Positions 45,037-57,019 of a stretch of DNA of 64,000 nucleotides are shown here, piece after piece. The notes beneath the pieces were generated by a model. It did not search any database, was not told where the DNA came from, and saw nothing but the letters and a program-made list of their open reading frames with translations. Position 1 is the stretch's first letter. Each line of letters starts with the position of its first letter. Position numbers and translations under genes: made by a program. This DNA is from Puccinia triticina (taxonomy: Eukaryota > Basidiomycota > Pucciniomycetes > Pucciniales > Pucciniaceae): positions 3,100,001 through 3,164,000 of the forward strand of contig NC_070562.1 of assembly GCF_026914185.1 (NCBI RefSeq), given 5' to 3'.

Positions 45037-46860
45037 AGTCAGGCAAGAGACCGATCCTCTACAAGCAAGGTCACCCCCCTCAAACTTCCCAAACTATTGG
45101 AGACCCACCCACTAGGTCTCCGTATTGAAAGCTCAGCCTGTTTTCATCAAGTTAAGCAGAGGTGGTGCAACTCTTCTATGTCAGATCGTCGGATTATATT
45201 ATACTCATCAGATGACCCCGATAAGAAGGCAAGCACCGCTCGACTCATGGCACTATATTGCGTGAGTCCTCTGCCCCATCAAGTGATGCATATTCCATAC
45301 TCATCCCTCGGTCTACTTTGGTGGCTCGAATTAGATGATTGTGCTTAGATGGAGCGTGGCCGATGCCTTACATCCAATCTCTCATTTAGAAGTCGTAAGT
45401 CTTGTTGGAGCATTTGTACATTCTTCAACTTTTCCACGCGGTTTCATCTTTTTCCGCTTGGAGTTCTTTCACAAAAATAAAGCAACCCAGAATCATACAC
45501 TTCTCTCATCCCCTTCCCCACCCTCCAGCGATTCAATATTGCCCCGTCATTGCACCACCTCTGCTCAACCTGGCGAAAACAGGCTGAGCTTTCAAAACAA
45601 AACCATCTGTCACCACCCTATCTGCCATGTTTTTTTCCCTCTCCTTGACAATGTAGGAATACAGATGAAGCGCCGCAGCGGCCTGCGAGGAAGCTAGCGC
45701 GCCTAAGCCAAAACATAGACCCAGTTGCAAAGAAAGGTAAGCCCTTTTGCAAACCAGACCAAGACCTAACCCAGGCACAGTCAGCTAAAGCATATTGCTC
45801 CGTCGATTGCGCAAGCAGAACCAGCGAGAACCCTAAAGGTCAAAGCCCAGCAAGAAAAGCAAACAAGCTTCAAAACCTTGTACGTCCCGAGCCAGGTGAT
45901 AGCAGATCTTCTACAGAGACTGACTGAACCTTCTTTTGTTAAAGAACGCTCGCGGAACGTCTCGGACCCCAGACCAACTCAGACCTGCTTGACAGGATCA
46001 CGGAAGCAACAGCTACCTGTAAGCCCAGTGAATTCCTCCATCAAAAAAAAGAAATAAGCTCCAAGCTAACCCAGACAAACCTTGTTCGTTAAGCAGCCCA
46101 AGACTCAGCAGACTTATTCCGTCAGAACAAAACCAAGCTATTCAGATAGCCGGCTCATACCCGTGAGTTAAGCAGCAGAACAATCAATCAAGAAAGGAAA
46201 GAAAGACTGAATAAGTGAGGATCAATGCTGGTTGCACAGGATCACATCTCACGCTTGGATTGCCATACATCCCATCTTCATCACTTTCCTTTCCTCGTCT
46301 AAAACCAAAACACCCCCAACCAGCCCAGTAGACCAGGCAGCCCTTGTTCTACTTTCAGGTATGTTCAGCCTTTGTTCTATTACAGTTTATTACTTAGGAA
46401 CTTGTAGTTACAACTCTAACAAGTAATAAACCTTTCAGTTGTGCCAATTCTTTTAGACGACACCCAATCACTACCTATTTTCACTCAAATGATGAAAGAA
46501 ATGAATGTGTAACACTTATCTTGCTTAGTTTGTTGATGTCTGGTTTTTTGGACAGCCAGCAGTCCTTAAAAAAGGTCAAGATTGATGTAAATGAACTCAA
46601 CTCCCCAGTTGCAAACCAGGCCATGGGGCCGGGGTGGACTGGGCAGGACAAGACCAAGCCTGGTTGCGACTGGCTTAAGAAGGGTTAGCAGGGGAAATTC
46701 ATGTCCCCTCAGCCCACTCAAGCCCATCATTTTCAATTTTGTTTATCTGGACATTCACCTGGAGACCAATGGCAAATGCAGACTGGCCCAAGCTGCTTAT
46801 TGACACGGCCACACAGATTCTGTCAAGTTGTTTATTTCATCTACATTTGTATCCCCTTTT

Positions 46861-46872
46861 ACATATAAATAG
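46861..46872 (+). promoter_or_regulatory. TATA box of small secreted-protein gene
   Basis: ACATATAAATAG lies about 100 bp upstream of the ATG at 46966, a plausible core promoter. The 45.65-46.86 kb stretch upstream has no gene I recognise. Confidence 0.45.
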
Positions 46873-46965
46873 ACAACATCAGACCTTCCTTCTTTTGGAA
46901 ACTACAATCAAGCCTACATACCCAAGCCTCCAAGCCCACCACCGATAATCTCACCCAGAGACAAG

Positions 46966-47319
46966 ATGTTTCTTCTCACAGTTTTTTTAGCAATTGTGGT
47001 GCTCATAAGTGAGCCCTTTTTCTAGTCCCTCATAACTGTACAAGACACTAACTAGATCCTTAAAAAATTAAAAGCTACTGAGCTGCACCAAGGCCGTGTT
47101 GAGTTGGACTGTTTTTCTTGCATTTAAAGTCATGTAATACTTATCAAGCTCTTCTTCCTTCCAGATCAGCGGAGACTCACCGCCACACTTGTCAAAGCTA
47201 ATCAACTCACTGCTGCACTTGTCAAAGCTAATCAACTCACTGCCGCACCCGTTGACCAGATTCTGGTATTGACAGCCACACTCAATTTGAAGGCTCTGGT
47301 TGCTGAACCAAGCTCTTGA
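46966..47319 (+). CDS. Small secreted protein with LTAxLVKANQ repeats
   Basis: Two exons, 46966-47008 and 47165-47319, split by a 156-bp GT-AG intron, give 65 residues. The first exon encodes MFLLTVFLAIVVLI, a hydrophobic signal-peptide-like start. The second begins with LTATLVKANQ, LTAALVKANQ and LTAAPVDQIL, three 10-residue repeats, followed by LVLTATLNLKALVAE and TGA. A TATA box lies about 100 bp upstream. Signal peptide, small size and repeats fit a secreted rust protein of unknown role. No family is recognised, and chance assembly of a short frame cannot be excluded. It ends about 80 bp before the third 28-bp array. Confidence 0.5.
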
Positions 47320-47398
47320 GAAAAGTCAATAACACTTCAACCACTACCAGATATCCTGAGTGGGATATCCAGTAAGAAATCCAGGATACCCTGTATCC

Positions 47399-48228
47399 CA
47401 AAGCACACTCCGTTGTAGGAGTGTGCCAAAGCACACTCCGTTGTAGGAGTGTGCCAAAGCACACTCCGTTGTAGGAGTGTGCCAAAGCACACTCCGTTGT
47501 AGGAGTGTGCCAAAGCACACTCCGTTGTAGGAGTGTGCCAAAGCACACTCCGTTGTAGGAGTGTGCCAAAGCACACTCCGTTGTAGGAGTGTGCCAAAGC
47601 ACACTCCGTTGTAGGAGTGTGCCAAAGCACACTCCGTTGTAGGAGTGTGCCAAAGCACACTCCGTTGTAGGAGTGTGCCAAAGCACACTCCGTTGTAGGA
47701 GTGTGCCAAAGCACACTCCGTTGTAGGAGTGTGCCAAAGCACACTCCGTTGTAGGAGTGTGCCAAAGCACACTCCATTGTAGGAGTGTGCCAAAGCACAC
47801 TCCGTTGTAGGAGTGTGCCAAAGCACACTCCGTTGTAGGAGTGTGCCAAAGCACACTCTGTAATAGGAGTGTGCCAAAGCACACTCTGTAATAGGAGTGT
47901 GCCAAAGCACACTCTGTAATAGGAGTGTGCCAAAGCACACTCTGTAATAGGAGTGTGCCAAAGCACACTCTGTAATAGGAGTGTGCCAAAGCACACTCTG
48001 TAATAGGAGTGTGCCAAAGCACACTCTGTAATAGGAGTGTGCCAAAGCACACTCCGTAATAGGAGTGTGCCAAAGCACACTCCGTAATAGGAGTGTGCCA
48101 AAGCACACTCCGTAATAGGAGTGTGCCAAAGCACATTCCGTAATAGGAGTGTGCCAAAGCACATTCCGTAATAGGAGTGTGCCAAAGCACATTCCGTAAT
48201 AGGAGTGTGCCAAAGCACATTCTGTATA
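47399..48228. repeat. 28-bp palindromic minisatellite, array 3
   Basis: About 30 units of GTGTGCCAAAGCACACTC plus tail. From left to right the tails shift in blocks: CGTTGTAGGA (15 of the first 16, one CATTGTAGGA), then TGTAATAGGA, then CGTAATAGGA, with the last units changed to GCACATTC. Blocks show local homogenisation. All minus-strand frames are open by composition only. Confidence 0.97.
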
Positions 48229-48235
48229 AAGATGG

Positions 48236-48352
48236 CATCAGGTACCCGTTTCCGGGTACCTCCTTTGGGAGGCGGGTGCCGGGTGTGGGTGCGGGTGTCC
48301 ACATCTGAGGGAGAAATTACAGCGGGTACCCGGACCAGGTACCCGCCATACA
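48236..48352. mobile_element. Fragment of the GGTACC-rich hAT-type MITE family
   Basis: GGTACCCGTTTCCGGGTACC and GCGGGTACCCGGACC flank a stretch that matches, inverted, 34010-34130 of the 1.9-kb element. No terminal repeat or duplication is seen, so it is a fragment attached to the array 3 end. Confidence 0.55.
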
Positions 48353-48508
48353 CCTGTGTGCTTACATATGTTTATATATGTCTAGAAGCATGTTCATATA
48401 CATACAAATATGCTTATATACAAAGGCCCCACCACCCCTGTCCCTCAACCCCGTTACTGGAAACTCAATATCTGATTCAAATCCCTTGTCAACCCCTTGG
48501 CCTCCACC

Positions 48509-49227
48509 ATGGGCAGAAGCAGGAAGCAACGTCGGACAACCGGATCCCCAACTTCTTCTATCTCCATCTCCACCAATCCAACCAAGATTCAAGGATCAAC
48601 CCCAAAGAAACAAAGCCGCACAGTTGTTGACGTACCTGACCAATCTGATGAAGACAACAACTCAGAATCACTGGCAAGCAAGCAAAAGCTTTCCGACGAA
48701 CAAGAGCTTAGTAAGTCTAATCCTAATCACTCACTCTAGATTAAAAAGTACCAGATAACTGACATCTGACTCGGTAACCTTCCAGGCAAGGCACAGAAAG
48801 TCCACGCAAAGTGTCTCAGCCCGTGCTACTGTGCATTTGAAACACCTCAGCTTTCCAAGCTACTCGACAAGAACGGTCAAAGGATGATTGCTTATCCATG
48901 TAAAACGTAAGTCATCTCTTTCTTCCGGTCCTCCTTATCTATTAAATTTAATACCTTTTACTTTTTTCAGCTGCGGCAGCAAAATTCATTGCCCTGTCTA
49001 CAACACTTCCCCAAAAAACCTATCAAAGCATGTAGCAAGCTGCGCCAAGAAAGAACGCGAGGCCATACATACTCAAAAACTGTCAGCCCTTGGGATATCT
49101 GGAACAGGCGACATTGATCCACACGAAGTAAGTATCATGAGCAGTTTTATTTTTTTACTTGCATTGTTACTGATGGCAAACCTTTCCCAGGTACCCCAGC
49201 TATGTGCCGTTTGGTGCGCTGAGGGTG
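48509..49227 (+). pseudogene. hAT/BED-type transposase N-terminal fragment
   Basis: Four exons with clean GT-AG introns: 48509-48710, 48786-48906, 48971-49127 and 49191-49227. After a Ser/Thr-rich start comes GKAQKVHAKCLSPC, MIAYPCKTCGSKIHCPVYN and NLSKHVASC, a Cys2-His-Cys zinc-finger, then GISGTGDIDPHEVPQLCAVW. This matches the N-terminus of a rust hAT-related family as I know it. The catalytic region is missing; sequence changes to retroelement LTR at 49228. Confidence 0.55.
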
Positions 49228-49570
49228 CCGTAAGGACTCAGAATGAGTCCTTCACTGGATCAAGGGATAAGGCACGGAAAGGGGCGCTGATGCCTCTTGA
49301 GGCAGCTCTAGTTCATGGGGTTGGATTGCAAAAGATGACAACTAGCTGGGAGAGATGTGGGAGCAGGGATCTCTCAGTACAACTGGAACACGAGAAGAGG
49401 GAAAAGAAAGGAAACACGGAGAGGAAGTGAAAGGGATCCTCTTACCTAGCCGGGAGAGATGTGGGAGCAGGGATCTCTGCCAGCTAGGACGTGGAAGGGA
49501 GCTTGGGTCGAAGTAGCCTGTGTCTTGTGACATCTCATTGTGAAACCTCGCGGTGCGCGGGGGCTTCACA
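49228..49570 (-). mobile_element. LTR fragment (3' LTR)
   Basis: On the minus strand this starts TGTGAAGCCCCCGCG after a G/A-rich PPT (AGGGGGGGAGAC at about 49571-49582). It ends near TGCCG (49228). A tandem repeat of GGGAGAGATGTGGGAGCAGG occurs at 49348 and 49451. No duplication was found. Confidence 0.55.
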
Positions 49571-49582
49571 GTCTCCCCCCCT

Positions 49583-50900
49583 ATAAGAAATAAGGGGGGT
49601 ATAGGCTGACAATTGTTGATGATGGGTGGAAAATTTTCAAGATGGTTGAGTACTGGTGAATTGGGGAGAGAATCAGGCGGAAGGAAAAAAATTGGGGAAG
49701 GGGTGTGTAGGGGAATGGGGATCGGGGACGGCAGGGTTAGTGGCGAGACGCGACACGGAATTGATGGACTCGAAGGGCGCCTGAAGGTCGATTTAAGAGT
49801 CCGGAGTGCTGTCAAGGGCGGGCTGCGTAAGCAGCGTCCAGCATGGAAACAATGCAGGGTGCGGGGAGGGACAGGGACATACTCATCCTTGGTTGGGTCA
49901 TTGGAGAAAAGATCCTCAAGAAGGGACCCGCAGCGGAATGTGATCTGGTCTTCCGGGACAAGTTTGTCGTCGCCGAGTAGGTTTGAACCTTCCGTGGTGG
50001 TCACCGCGTCGGGGTCGCCGGCCAATGCCGCCAATTCATGTTCGGTATCAATTTCGTCGAGGGGGTTGTCATAACCTAGAAGGGAGGCCTCCGCCTGGCC
50101 GTCGATTTGCGCCACGCAAGAGGCCAAAAGTTTGTCCAAGTCAGGGGCTTCTTCAGATAGTGCTGCCACTCCAGCCGGGCGACCGGTTGGTTTGCCCGCG
50201 CCACTTTGATTGGCCGCTTGGCCGCTTGTCCACGCGTTGGGCCTGATGTAGTTGGCCAGTTTGGGAGGGGTGATAAAAGAGGGGGGCACCTCTACTTGGG
50301 TTCGGTCGATTGGTCCGGGGCACGCGCCGACCGGGCTGCCGCAGTGCTTTTTGCAGAAATGGCACTTGCTGATGCTATCAAGATAGGAGTTGATGCGCCA
50401 GAGGTGGTCTTTGTTGATCCCTTGGCCAACCGGTCAATTATGGGGGTTAGGAGCGGTTCGTAACCGGAGTGCCAATTCTTTGATGAGGCTGATGTAGAAA
50501 CCACTTGTGCGGCTCTTGAATTCACCATATTTGAAATTGGCAGACTGAAGGGCTCAGTGGTTGCTGACTTTCACCTGGAGCAAATCCGGCAGACCAAAGG
50601 TGACAGCCTCCGCGAGGGCAAAGTTGTCGAGCGTCTCTTTCTCAAAATTGAGGAGGCTTTGGATTGTCCTTGCTCGGGTGCTGAATTCCAAAAAGGTTTT
50701 GGTATCCGCCATCTTGAGCTGGTTGACGCTACATTTGAGGTCGGTGCGCCACTGAATTCAAAGAGGCGGGATTTGAATTCATCCCAAGGTTTGTCGGCAA
50801 ATTTTGGGGATTCATTTGCGTAAAAGGAGAGTAAATTGGTCTCGGCGATGAGCCCGCTGTAAGACTCAAAAGTGGTTGTGAAACCCTTTTGCTGAATAGC
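49583..50900 (-). pseudogene. Degenerate LTR-retrotransposon gag
   Basis: Minus-strand frames include ATTFESYSGLIAETNLLSFY and PKFADKPWDEFKSRLFEFS (50760-50900), a Cys-rich CHFCKKHCGSPVGACPG (50310-50380, a possible zinc knuckle) and PPSFITPPKLANYIRPNAW. An acidic tail follows. Frame breaks and no pol region mark it as a remnant. At 50901 it abuts HERP-like copy 3. Confidence 0.5.
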
Positions 50901-52051
50901 GTGGCACCGAACAACCCCCAGCCTGCCCCTGTAGCTGTGCCCGCCCAACCAGCCCAACCCGCTGGCCCTCCTGCAGCGGCGCAAGCCCCTGTCGCCAACC
51001 CTCCACCTGTTCCTACTCCTGCCCCTCGTAGAAATGCAGGACGTGGCGGATTACGAGCTGCGGCTGCTGATATCCGGGCCCGAGGGGGTGTGTTCCCTCC
51101 TGGCACAGAAGTTCGATCGTTCCGAAGCACGTCTGCATTCTTGCCGAAGTATTGGTTGAACTCAATTGCAGTCGTTGGGTTAGCTTCAGAATACCGGGAA
51201 TTGGGCCTTCATTCAATCGGTGAGCGAGCGATGGGTGCTTCGAATCTGGAGTACCCTCGATGGTACCGATACCTGCGTAACTTGAAGACCGGTCTGGTCC
51301 TCTTCGTTGGCACCCTCTCGCCGGAGATTGAGAAGAAGAGACGGAAGGCGCTCGAGAAGCGGGCTAGGATATTGAATTTGGTCATTGCTGATGCAGCCCG
51401 AGACACTGACAACCAGAACCAAAATCCGCAACAAGCATGCAACAGCCAAGGGTTGCGCCGCCGGCAGCGGAAACCAACAATGGCAACGCTGCCATCCCTC
51501 CCGCAATGCAGGCGACGAGTGTCGCTCAGACTACGGCCCTCGAGACCCCGAATAGCCGGCCGGTGACGGGTGGAGAAGGGGAAGATCAGCAGACTCCCCG
51601 GGCGCTTGCGGTCACGGCCCTCGAACGGGTGGGCTCGGAGAGCTCCAATCAGACCTTAGCTCAGCGCCGGCCACACTTGAATGTCTCCCAGTCCAGTGGG
51701 CCCGGTGTTCAATCGAGTCCTTTACAGGGGAGAGCATCTACCGCCGCAGTTGACCGGCCTTCCAGCTCACACAGCCTCCCCAAGACGTCCCTCGACGAGT
51801 CTGGCCCTGGGGCTGAGCCTACCTCTCTTGACGCTCCTGCACCCTCCTCCTCCTCTGCTGCTCCTGTGCCTGGTCCATCCGCTTCGAGCACTCAGCAACA
51901 AGCTCAGGATGACAACCCTGTTGATAATGGTACCATCCCCTCCCCTACCACTCCCTTGGACGGCCGTCAGGTCGTCGGGGGGCTGGACGATACTGATGAC
52001 GAGGAAATCATCGGCGCTGAAAACGACGAGGCTGGAATGCTTCTCTTCTAA
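50901..52051 (+). pseudogene. HERP-like gene, copy 3 (C-terminal part)
   Basis: Begins abruptly at the Pro/Ala-rich APNNPQPAPVAVPAQPAQ region and runs to the normal end (GAENDEAGMLLF, TAA-type terminator at 52051). It lacks exons 1 and 2 and the membrane segments. A one-base frame slip occurs at AAGCATGCAACAGCC (about 51436). The sequence retains CAG and CAA where copy 2 has stops. Confidence 0.75.
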
Positions 52052-52127
52052 TCCTATTTCATCATACCAACTCAATCAAAACCTTTTGTATATCTTTTCC
52101 CTTTTTATCCCCTTGAACAATCTTCTC

Positions 52128-52132
52128 TCTCT
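52128..52132. repeat. Target-site duplication of the Copia element (left)
   Basis: TCTCT here and at 57776-57780. The uninterrupted site is at about 43870 in copy 2. Confidence 0.9.
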
Positions 52133-52822
52133 TGTGAGATTTCAAAGGACTAAGAGCAATTTTTATTCCAGTTAGGACAACAACGAAGATTGACAGTTTG
52201 TTAAGAGACAACGTTGGCTCTTACCTAAGAGCAAGGGTAACAATGAAACTGATTGTGTGCTGGAAGATCGTGGGTTGGAGAAAACAGGACACGAGTTGTA
52301 ACAGCAAAGATGTGAGGATAATATCCGAGCAGTAATAGAATGAAAGTATGTGATGTAGATTTTAAGGAAAAAGCAGTGCAGTGTATTAGGCCCGAATTAG
52401 GCAAGGAGAAGAGAGTAAATGTTATTGGTCAGGATGAACAGAGATGCGAAATGTTTTTATGTAATTTTTGGCTTGGTTATGAATGATGAGGATTGCACGA
52501 TGATTTAGACGAGTTAAGATGTTTAAGAAGTGAAATGGGTAGATGCAAGCTAAAACGTTGGAAATAAAGAGAAGCGGATGAAGTTTAAATTTAGCTGACG
52601 GCGCTTGCTCTTTTATATAGACGAGCGCCTCTGTGCTTACAGGTAACCATCTCGCCTAGGCGAGAATCCCTTCTCACTGAGTTGTTCAGGGTTCAGGACA
52701 TGTATGCGCCTCACCTGGCTGTGGGCCAGGGTTGTGGGCTGAAACTTCGCCGCCAATAGCTGCGGTATGGACGAAATGAGAAAGAATAGTCAGGTTGATT
52801 GCAAGGCTGGTTGCTCACAGCT

Positions 52823-55800
52823 TTAACTCGTCAAGGAGGGACACTTACAGTTCCAAAAGAGTTCGGAGCTGAGTTTCAGAACCTGACAGGCTGCCATGCT
52901 TGGAGCAGGACTGCAAGAAGCAGCTATCAATGATGCTTGAATTGTAAGAGAACCAATTGCTCTTCGAATGGCGGTTTGGCCTACTGGCTTGGTGAGAAAG
53001 TCTGAAATGTTGCTTTGGGATTTTACATACTGAAGCTTGATGCGGTTTTCCTTGATGAGATCTCTGATGTGATGAAGCCGAAGATCCATGTGCTTGGTGC
53101 GAAAGCCATTCTGGCTGACTTGGCTCATGGCGAGGTCGATCGCTCCCCGATTGTCGACTGAGATTGATGGAGTGGCGATTTCTTCATCAGGCACTATTTC
53201 TGAGATGAGGTTGGAAATCCAGACGATCTCTTTGCTGGCATCGGACAGTACCTTGTACTCGGCTTTGGTCGATGACAGAGATACTGTGCTTTGTTTACAG
53301 GATTTCCAAGAGATGACGTGAGCGTTTAGAGTGATGAGATAGCCCGTGTGCGATTGTCTAGAGTCGGGGCAGTTGGCCCAGTCGGCATCGACGGAGGCGT
53401 AGAGAGGAGTTTTCTCAGCTTTGGCAAAGGCAATTCCCATCAAACGAGTTCCTTTCAAGTACCGAAACACCTGAATAGCAGCGGTGTAGTGTGAAAGACC
53501 AGGATTTTCCAGGTATTGAGACAATTTGCTGACTGCATACGATATGTCAGGTCGAGTGAGAATGCTGAGGTAGTTAAGAGAGCCAATGAGGGCTCGACAA
53601 TTGATGTTAAGAGGAACTAGCTGATTGATGTCATCTTGCGTTGCTTTGCCGAGTTGAAGCCTTGGATTGATTGGGCATGAAGACGGAGGAAGATGCGCGA
53701 CTTTAAATTCAACGAGTTTTCTTTCTATGTATTGGGCTTGGTGGAGAGCGATGCCGGAGTTGATTTTGTCGAGCTTCATTCCAAGAAGGAACAATGCTTC
53801 ACCCAGGTATTTGATCTGAAACTCCTTCTCCATATTCTCGCGGAAGGCGGAGGGATCGCGGCTGATGATGACAAGATCATCAATGTGAGCAAAGATCCAT
53901 GTTGGAGTGCCGTCAGTTCTCCAGAAAACGCAAGGGTCAGCGATAGACACAGAAAAACCCATGGAGACGAGGAATCCGCTTAGGCGCTTATACCACGCCA
54001 AGGACGCTTGCTTCAGGCCATATATGGCCTTGTTGAGCTTGAGTAGAAGACACTGATCCTGTTTGAAGCCTGGTGGCGGTATCATGTAGACTGTCTCTTC
54101 AAGGTCACATGTGAGGAAAGCCGATTTAACGTCAAGTTGATGAATGCAGAGGTCATGCATGACGGCATAAGAAAGGAGAAAGCGGAGAGAGCAAGGCTTG
54201 CCGGTTGGGGCGTATTTTTAGTCGAAGTTCAGGCCATAGGTTTGACGGAAACCCTGGGCACAGATCCTAGCCTTGTATTCTACTACCTCGTTGTTGGCGC
54301 CGAGCTTTTTCCGGTAGGCCCAGGTTGCCGGAATGGCATTGAGGTTATCTTGATAAGGGATTTCGGTCCATACTTTGTGATCAAGCATGTTTTGGACTTC
54401 CTTATTTTCTGCTTCCTTCCAATGGATGCTGTCTACACTGTTCATAGCCTGCCGGTGGTTTTTGGGTTCAACCGTGGTGGCCGAAAAAATTTGAGGTTGT
54501 CGTCTGGAGTAGCGAAGGATGTTGGATTCATCAACGTTGCTCTGGATGAGCGTGGGGTGACGTGGTCCGTGGATGATGAGTTTTCGAGTCAGAGGGATGG
54601 TGGGTTCAGGCTCTTCGGAAGCGTCACCATCTTTATCAAGGTCCATGGGTTGGGCGCCCTCTTCATCGTTGGATTGGTAAGACTCCTCATGTTGCTCTTC
54701 AACTGGTGGATTGGTGGCTGGAGCTGGGTTGTCTTCTTCGAAAGGGAGGTTGGCCGACGACAGGATTTCAGCAAAAGGGGAGTGGCTAAAGGAATCATAG
54801 CTGGGGTTTATAGCTGTCAGAGAAGGAAAACTCGACTCATCAAAGTACGCATGACGAGTCTCGATGATCTTTTTGTCCGCGGAACGGACCACTCGATAAG
54901 CCGAGTAATCATTGCTATACCCAATCAAAATTCCTTCCCATGCAACTGGGTCAAATTTGCTAGTCCGGAGTTGTTTGGGTTTTATCATCCATGTTTTACA
55001 TCCGAAGGGTCTGAAAAACTTGAGGTTAGGGACCTTCTTAAAAAGCTGCTCGATTGGTGAGATCCTACTGCGGCCTAGAGAAGGGAGACAGTTGGTCGTC
55101 ATCATTGTGGTTTTAACGGATTCGCCCCACCATTCCTTAGCCAGGTTTGACTGAATCATCATGCAGCGGGCCATATTAATGATCGTTTTGTTAGCTCTTT
55201 CAGCAACACCGTTGTGTTGTGGCGTGTAGGGAGGAGCTACGTTATGGTGAATTCCGGCCGTTTTGAGTTGGTCGGAGAGATTTTTGTTGACAAATTCCCC
55301 CCCACCGTCCGTTATGAGTTTTTTCATGCGATGACCCGTTTGATTTTCAAAGTAAGTCTTAAATTCAATGATCGCCTTGCAAGCCCTTGACTTTTCTTTT
55401 AGAAGAGTAATGCTGATGAATCCGGTGTGCTGATTGACAAGGGTTAAGAAGTATCGGGCGCCAGAGTTCGTTGAGGGAGAGATCGGACCCACTAGATCGC
55501 CATGTATTACTTCAAGCGGGTTTTGAGTTTTGTCAAAGCTTCCTTTGAAGGGAACTTTTGAAGATTTACCAAGCATGCAGGGCCCGCAGGAGCTTGTAGA
55601 TGAGAGTGACGAATCATTGATAGCCGCTCTGATTCTTGCTATGCTAGCATGACCGAGTCGATGGTGCCAAGTTTGAAAAGGAGTTGTAGGTCGAGAGTGG
55701 GTTGTGGTCGCCAAACTGGTTATCAAAGCAGAGACTGGGCCGATGGGTACATTGAACTTGAATATTCCATTGATCAAGTTGCAGGAAAAGTAGATGGAGT

Positions 55801-56947
55801 CATCAATAACCACTTCATAGTTGCTGGCTACTTTGCGGATGCTGATTCCCGTCTTCATGAGTTGGCCAACGGAGATGAGGTTCCTTGTGAGATTAGGAAC
55901 GTAGAGTGCATTTGCAAGTGTGACGACTTTCCCAGTAGACTGAAGGATTTGGGCCACGCCTCCGTGGGTGGCAGTTAAGTCGTTTGATCCCTTGCCGGTG
56001 CTGATCGGAATGTTAACAACTTCAGTTTTGGTGAAAAAGGCCAGGTCGTTAAGCATGTGGTGCGAGGCGCCTGAGTCGAGTACCGGAGTCAATTGATGTG
56101 GTTTTGTGAGGAGACAATGAGCCGTGGTTATGTTAGCGAAGGCAGGAGTCTCATAGGCCAAAGGCTGCTGGGAGACTTGGTTGTTTGGGGCAGTCGTTCC
56201 GTGACTAGTGGCTGGAAGATCGCGAATTGGTCTTAGGGAAGGATGCAAAGCCCAGCATTTCGATTCAGGGTGAGTGGCGAGCGGATTGTGAGTCTTTTTG
56301 CACCTAGGTGGTGGTCGAACACGAGAGCTGCTAGCGAGGGCTACTGCTGATTTTTCGCCATGGTCACTTTTGTGGGTGAGTTCTTCATGATTGGCAAGAT
56401 CTCGCAGTTTTTCTATTAAAGCCTCTGAGTCATTGAGAAGGACCTCATTGGTTAGGAGGGGATTGGTGAGACCAGGACGTTTTACTGAGATTTTAGCTAT
56501 TATAAAGCCGCAGATATCGCTCTCAGTTTTGACCTTTCCAATTGCTGCGAATTTGGCAAGACAAAGCTCTACAAGATCAAGAAACTGATTAATGTTTCCA
56601 TTGAAAAATAGGTTGGTCCATTTGTTTTCGGCTCGAGTGCGGTTGTGTATCATGTTTGAACCGTACATCCTCTTGATTTTGGCCCATATAGCAAATCCAT
56701 TTGAGGCTTGTTGCGGAGTTACAATCCCATGATAAATATGATCACCTATCTTGGAGCTTATGATGAAAGCTGCTTCATTAAGTTTCTTGGTGACGGCCTG
56801 AGTTGGGTTCGCGCCGGGGTCATTGTTTACCGTAGTGAGGAGCTCCTTGTGTCCGAGGTATGTTGTCAACCGTTGAGCCCACATCGGATAGTTGCTGCTG
56901 CCAGATAGCATCGGGAGGGTGGAAAGTTCCTCTTTGGTGGAAGTCAT
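52823..56947 (-). CDS. Copia gag-pol polyprotein with one in-frame stop
   Basis: One frame of about 1374 codons from ATG at 56947. Gag covers residues 1-230. Protease is near residue 290 (LDSGASHHM). Integrase follows, with HHRLGH near 428, CGPC near 454, Asp at HGDL (484), TDGGGEF (546) and the Glu of AERANKT (about 583). Reverse transcriptase starts near ATWAYRKKLGANNEV (about 875) and carries HQLDVKSAFL and AHIDDLVI, an HIDD variant of YVDD. RNase H has SSTKAEYKVLSDAS. A single TAA at 54218-54220 interrupts ...GLNFD / KYAPTGK..., where relatives have a Glu codon. The last 22 codons lie in the 3' LTR. Intact otherwise, so likely very recently inactivated or read through. Confidence 0.9.
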
Positions 56948-57005
56948 TGTTGTCCTTGCTCTTCTTGTCTTTCTTGGTTTGATGGAGGTGAGCCGTTAAT
57001 TGCGT

Positions 57006-57019
57006 CGAGACTGTAAATC
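57006..57019 (-). other. Copia primer-binding site, tRNA-Tyr anticodon arm
   Basis: Directly after the 5' LTR on the minus strand comes GATTTACAGTCTC. Its complement, GAGACTGTAAATC, is the anticodon stem-loop of tRNA-Tyr(GUA). The match is at least 12 nt of the conserved arm. Most described copia-type half-tRNA primers are initiator Met. Confidence 0.6.

Larger units (their letters stand above)
41072..45641 (+). repeat. Copy 2 (arm 2) of the 4.6-kb inverted duplication
   Basis: Nearly identical to 415-4978 in inverse orientation. The left end is fused in the middle of a lipase exon, and the right end breaks off at the NOP56 3' coding end (CATGTTTTTTTCCCTC), after which sequence is unrelated. 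Confidence 0.9.

Noticed and set aside
53693..55978. Plus-strand frames opposite the Copia polyprotein
   Set aside because: They are the antisense of the pol gene.
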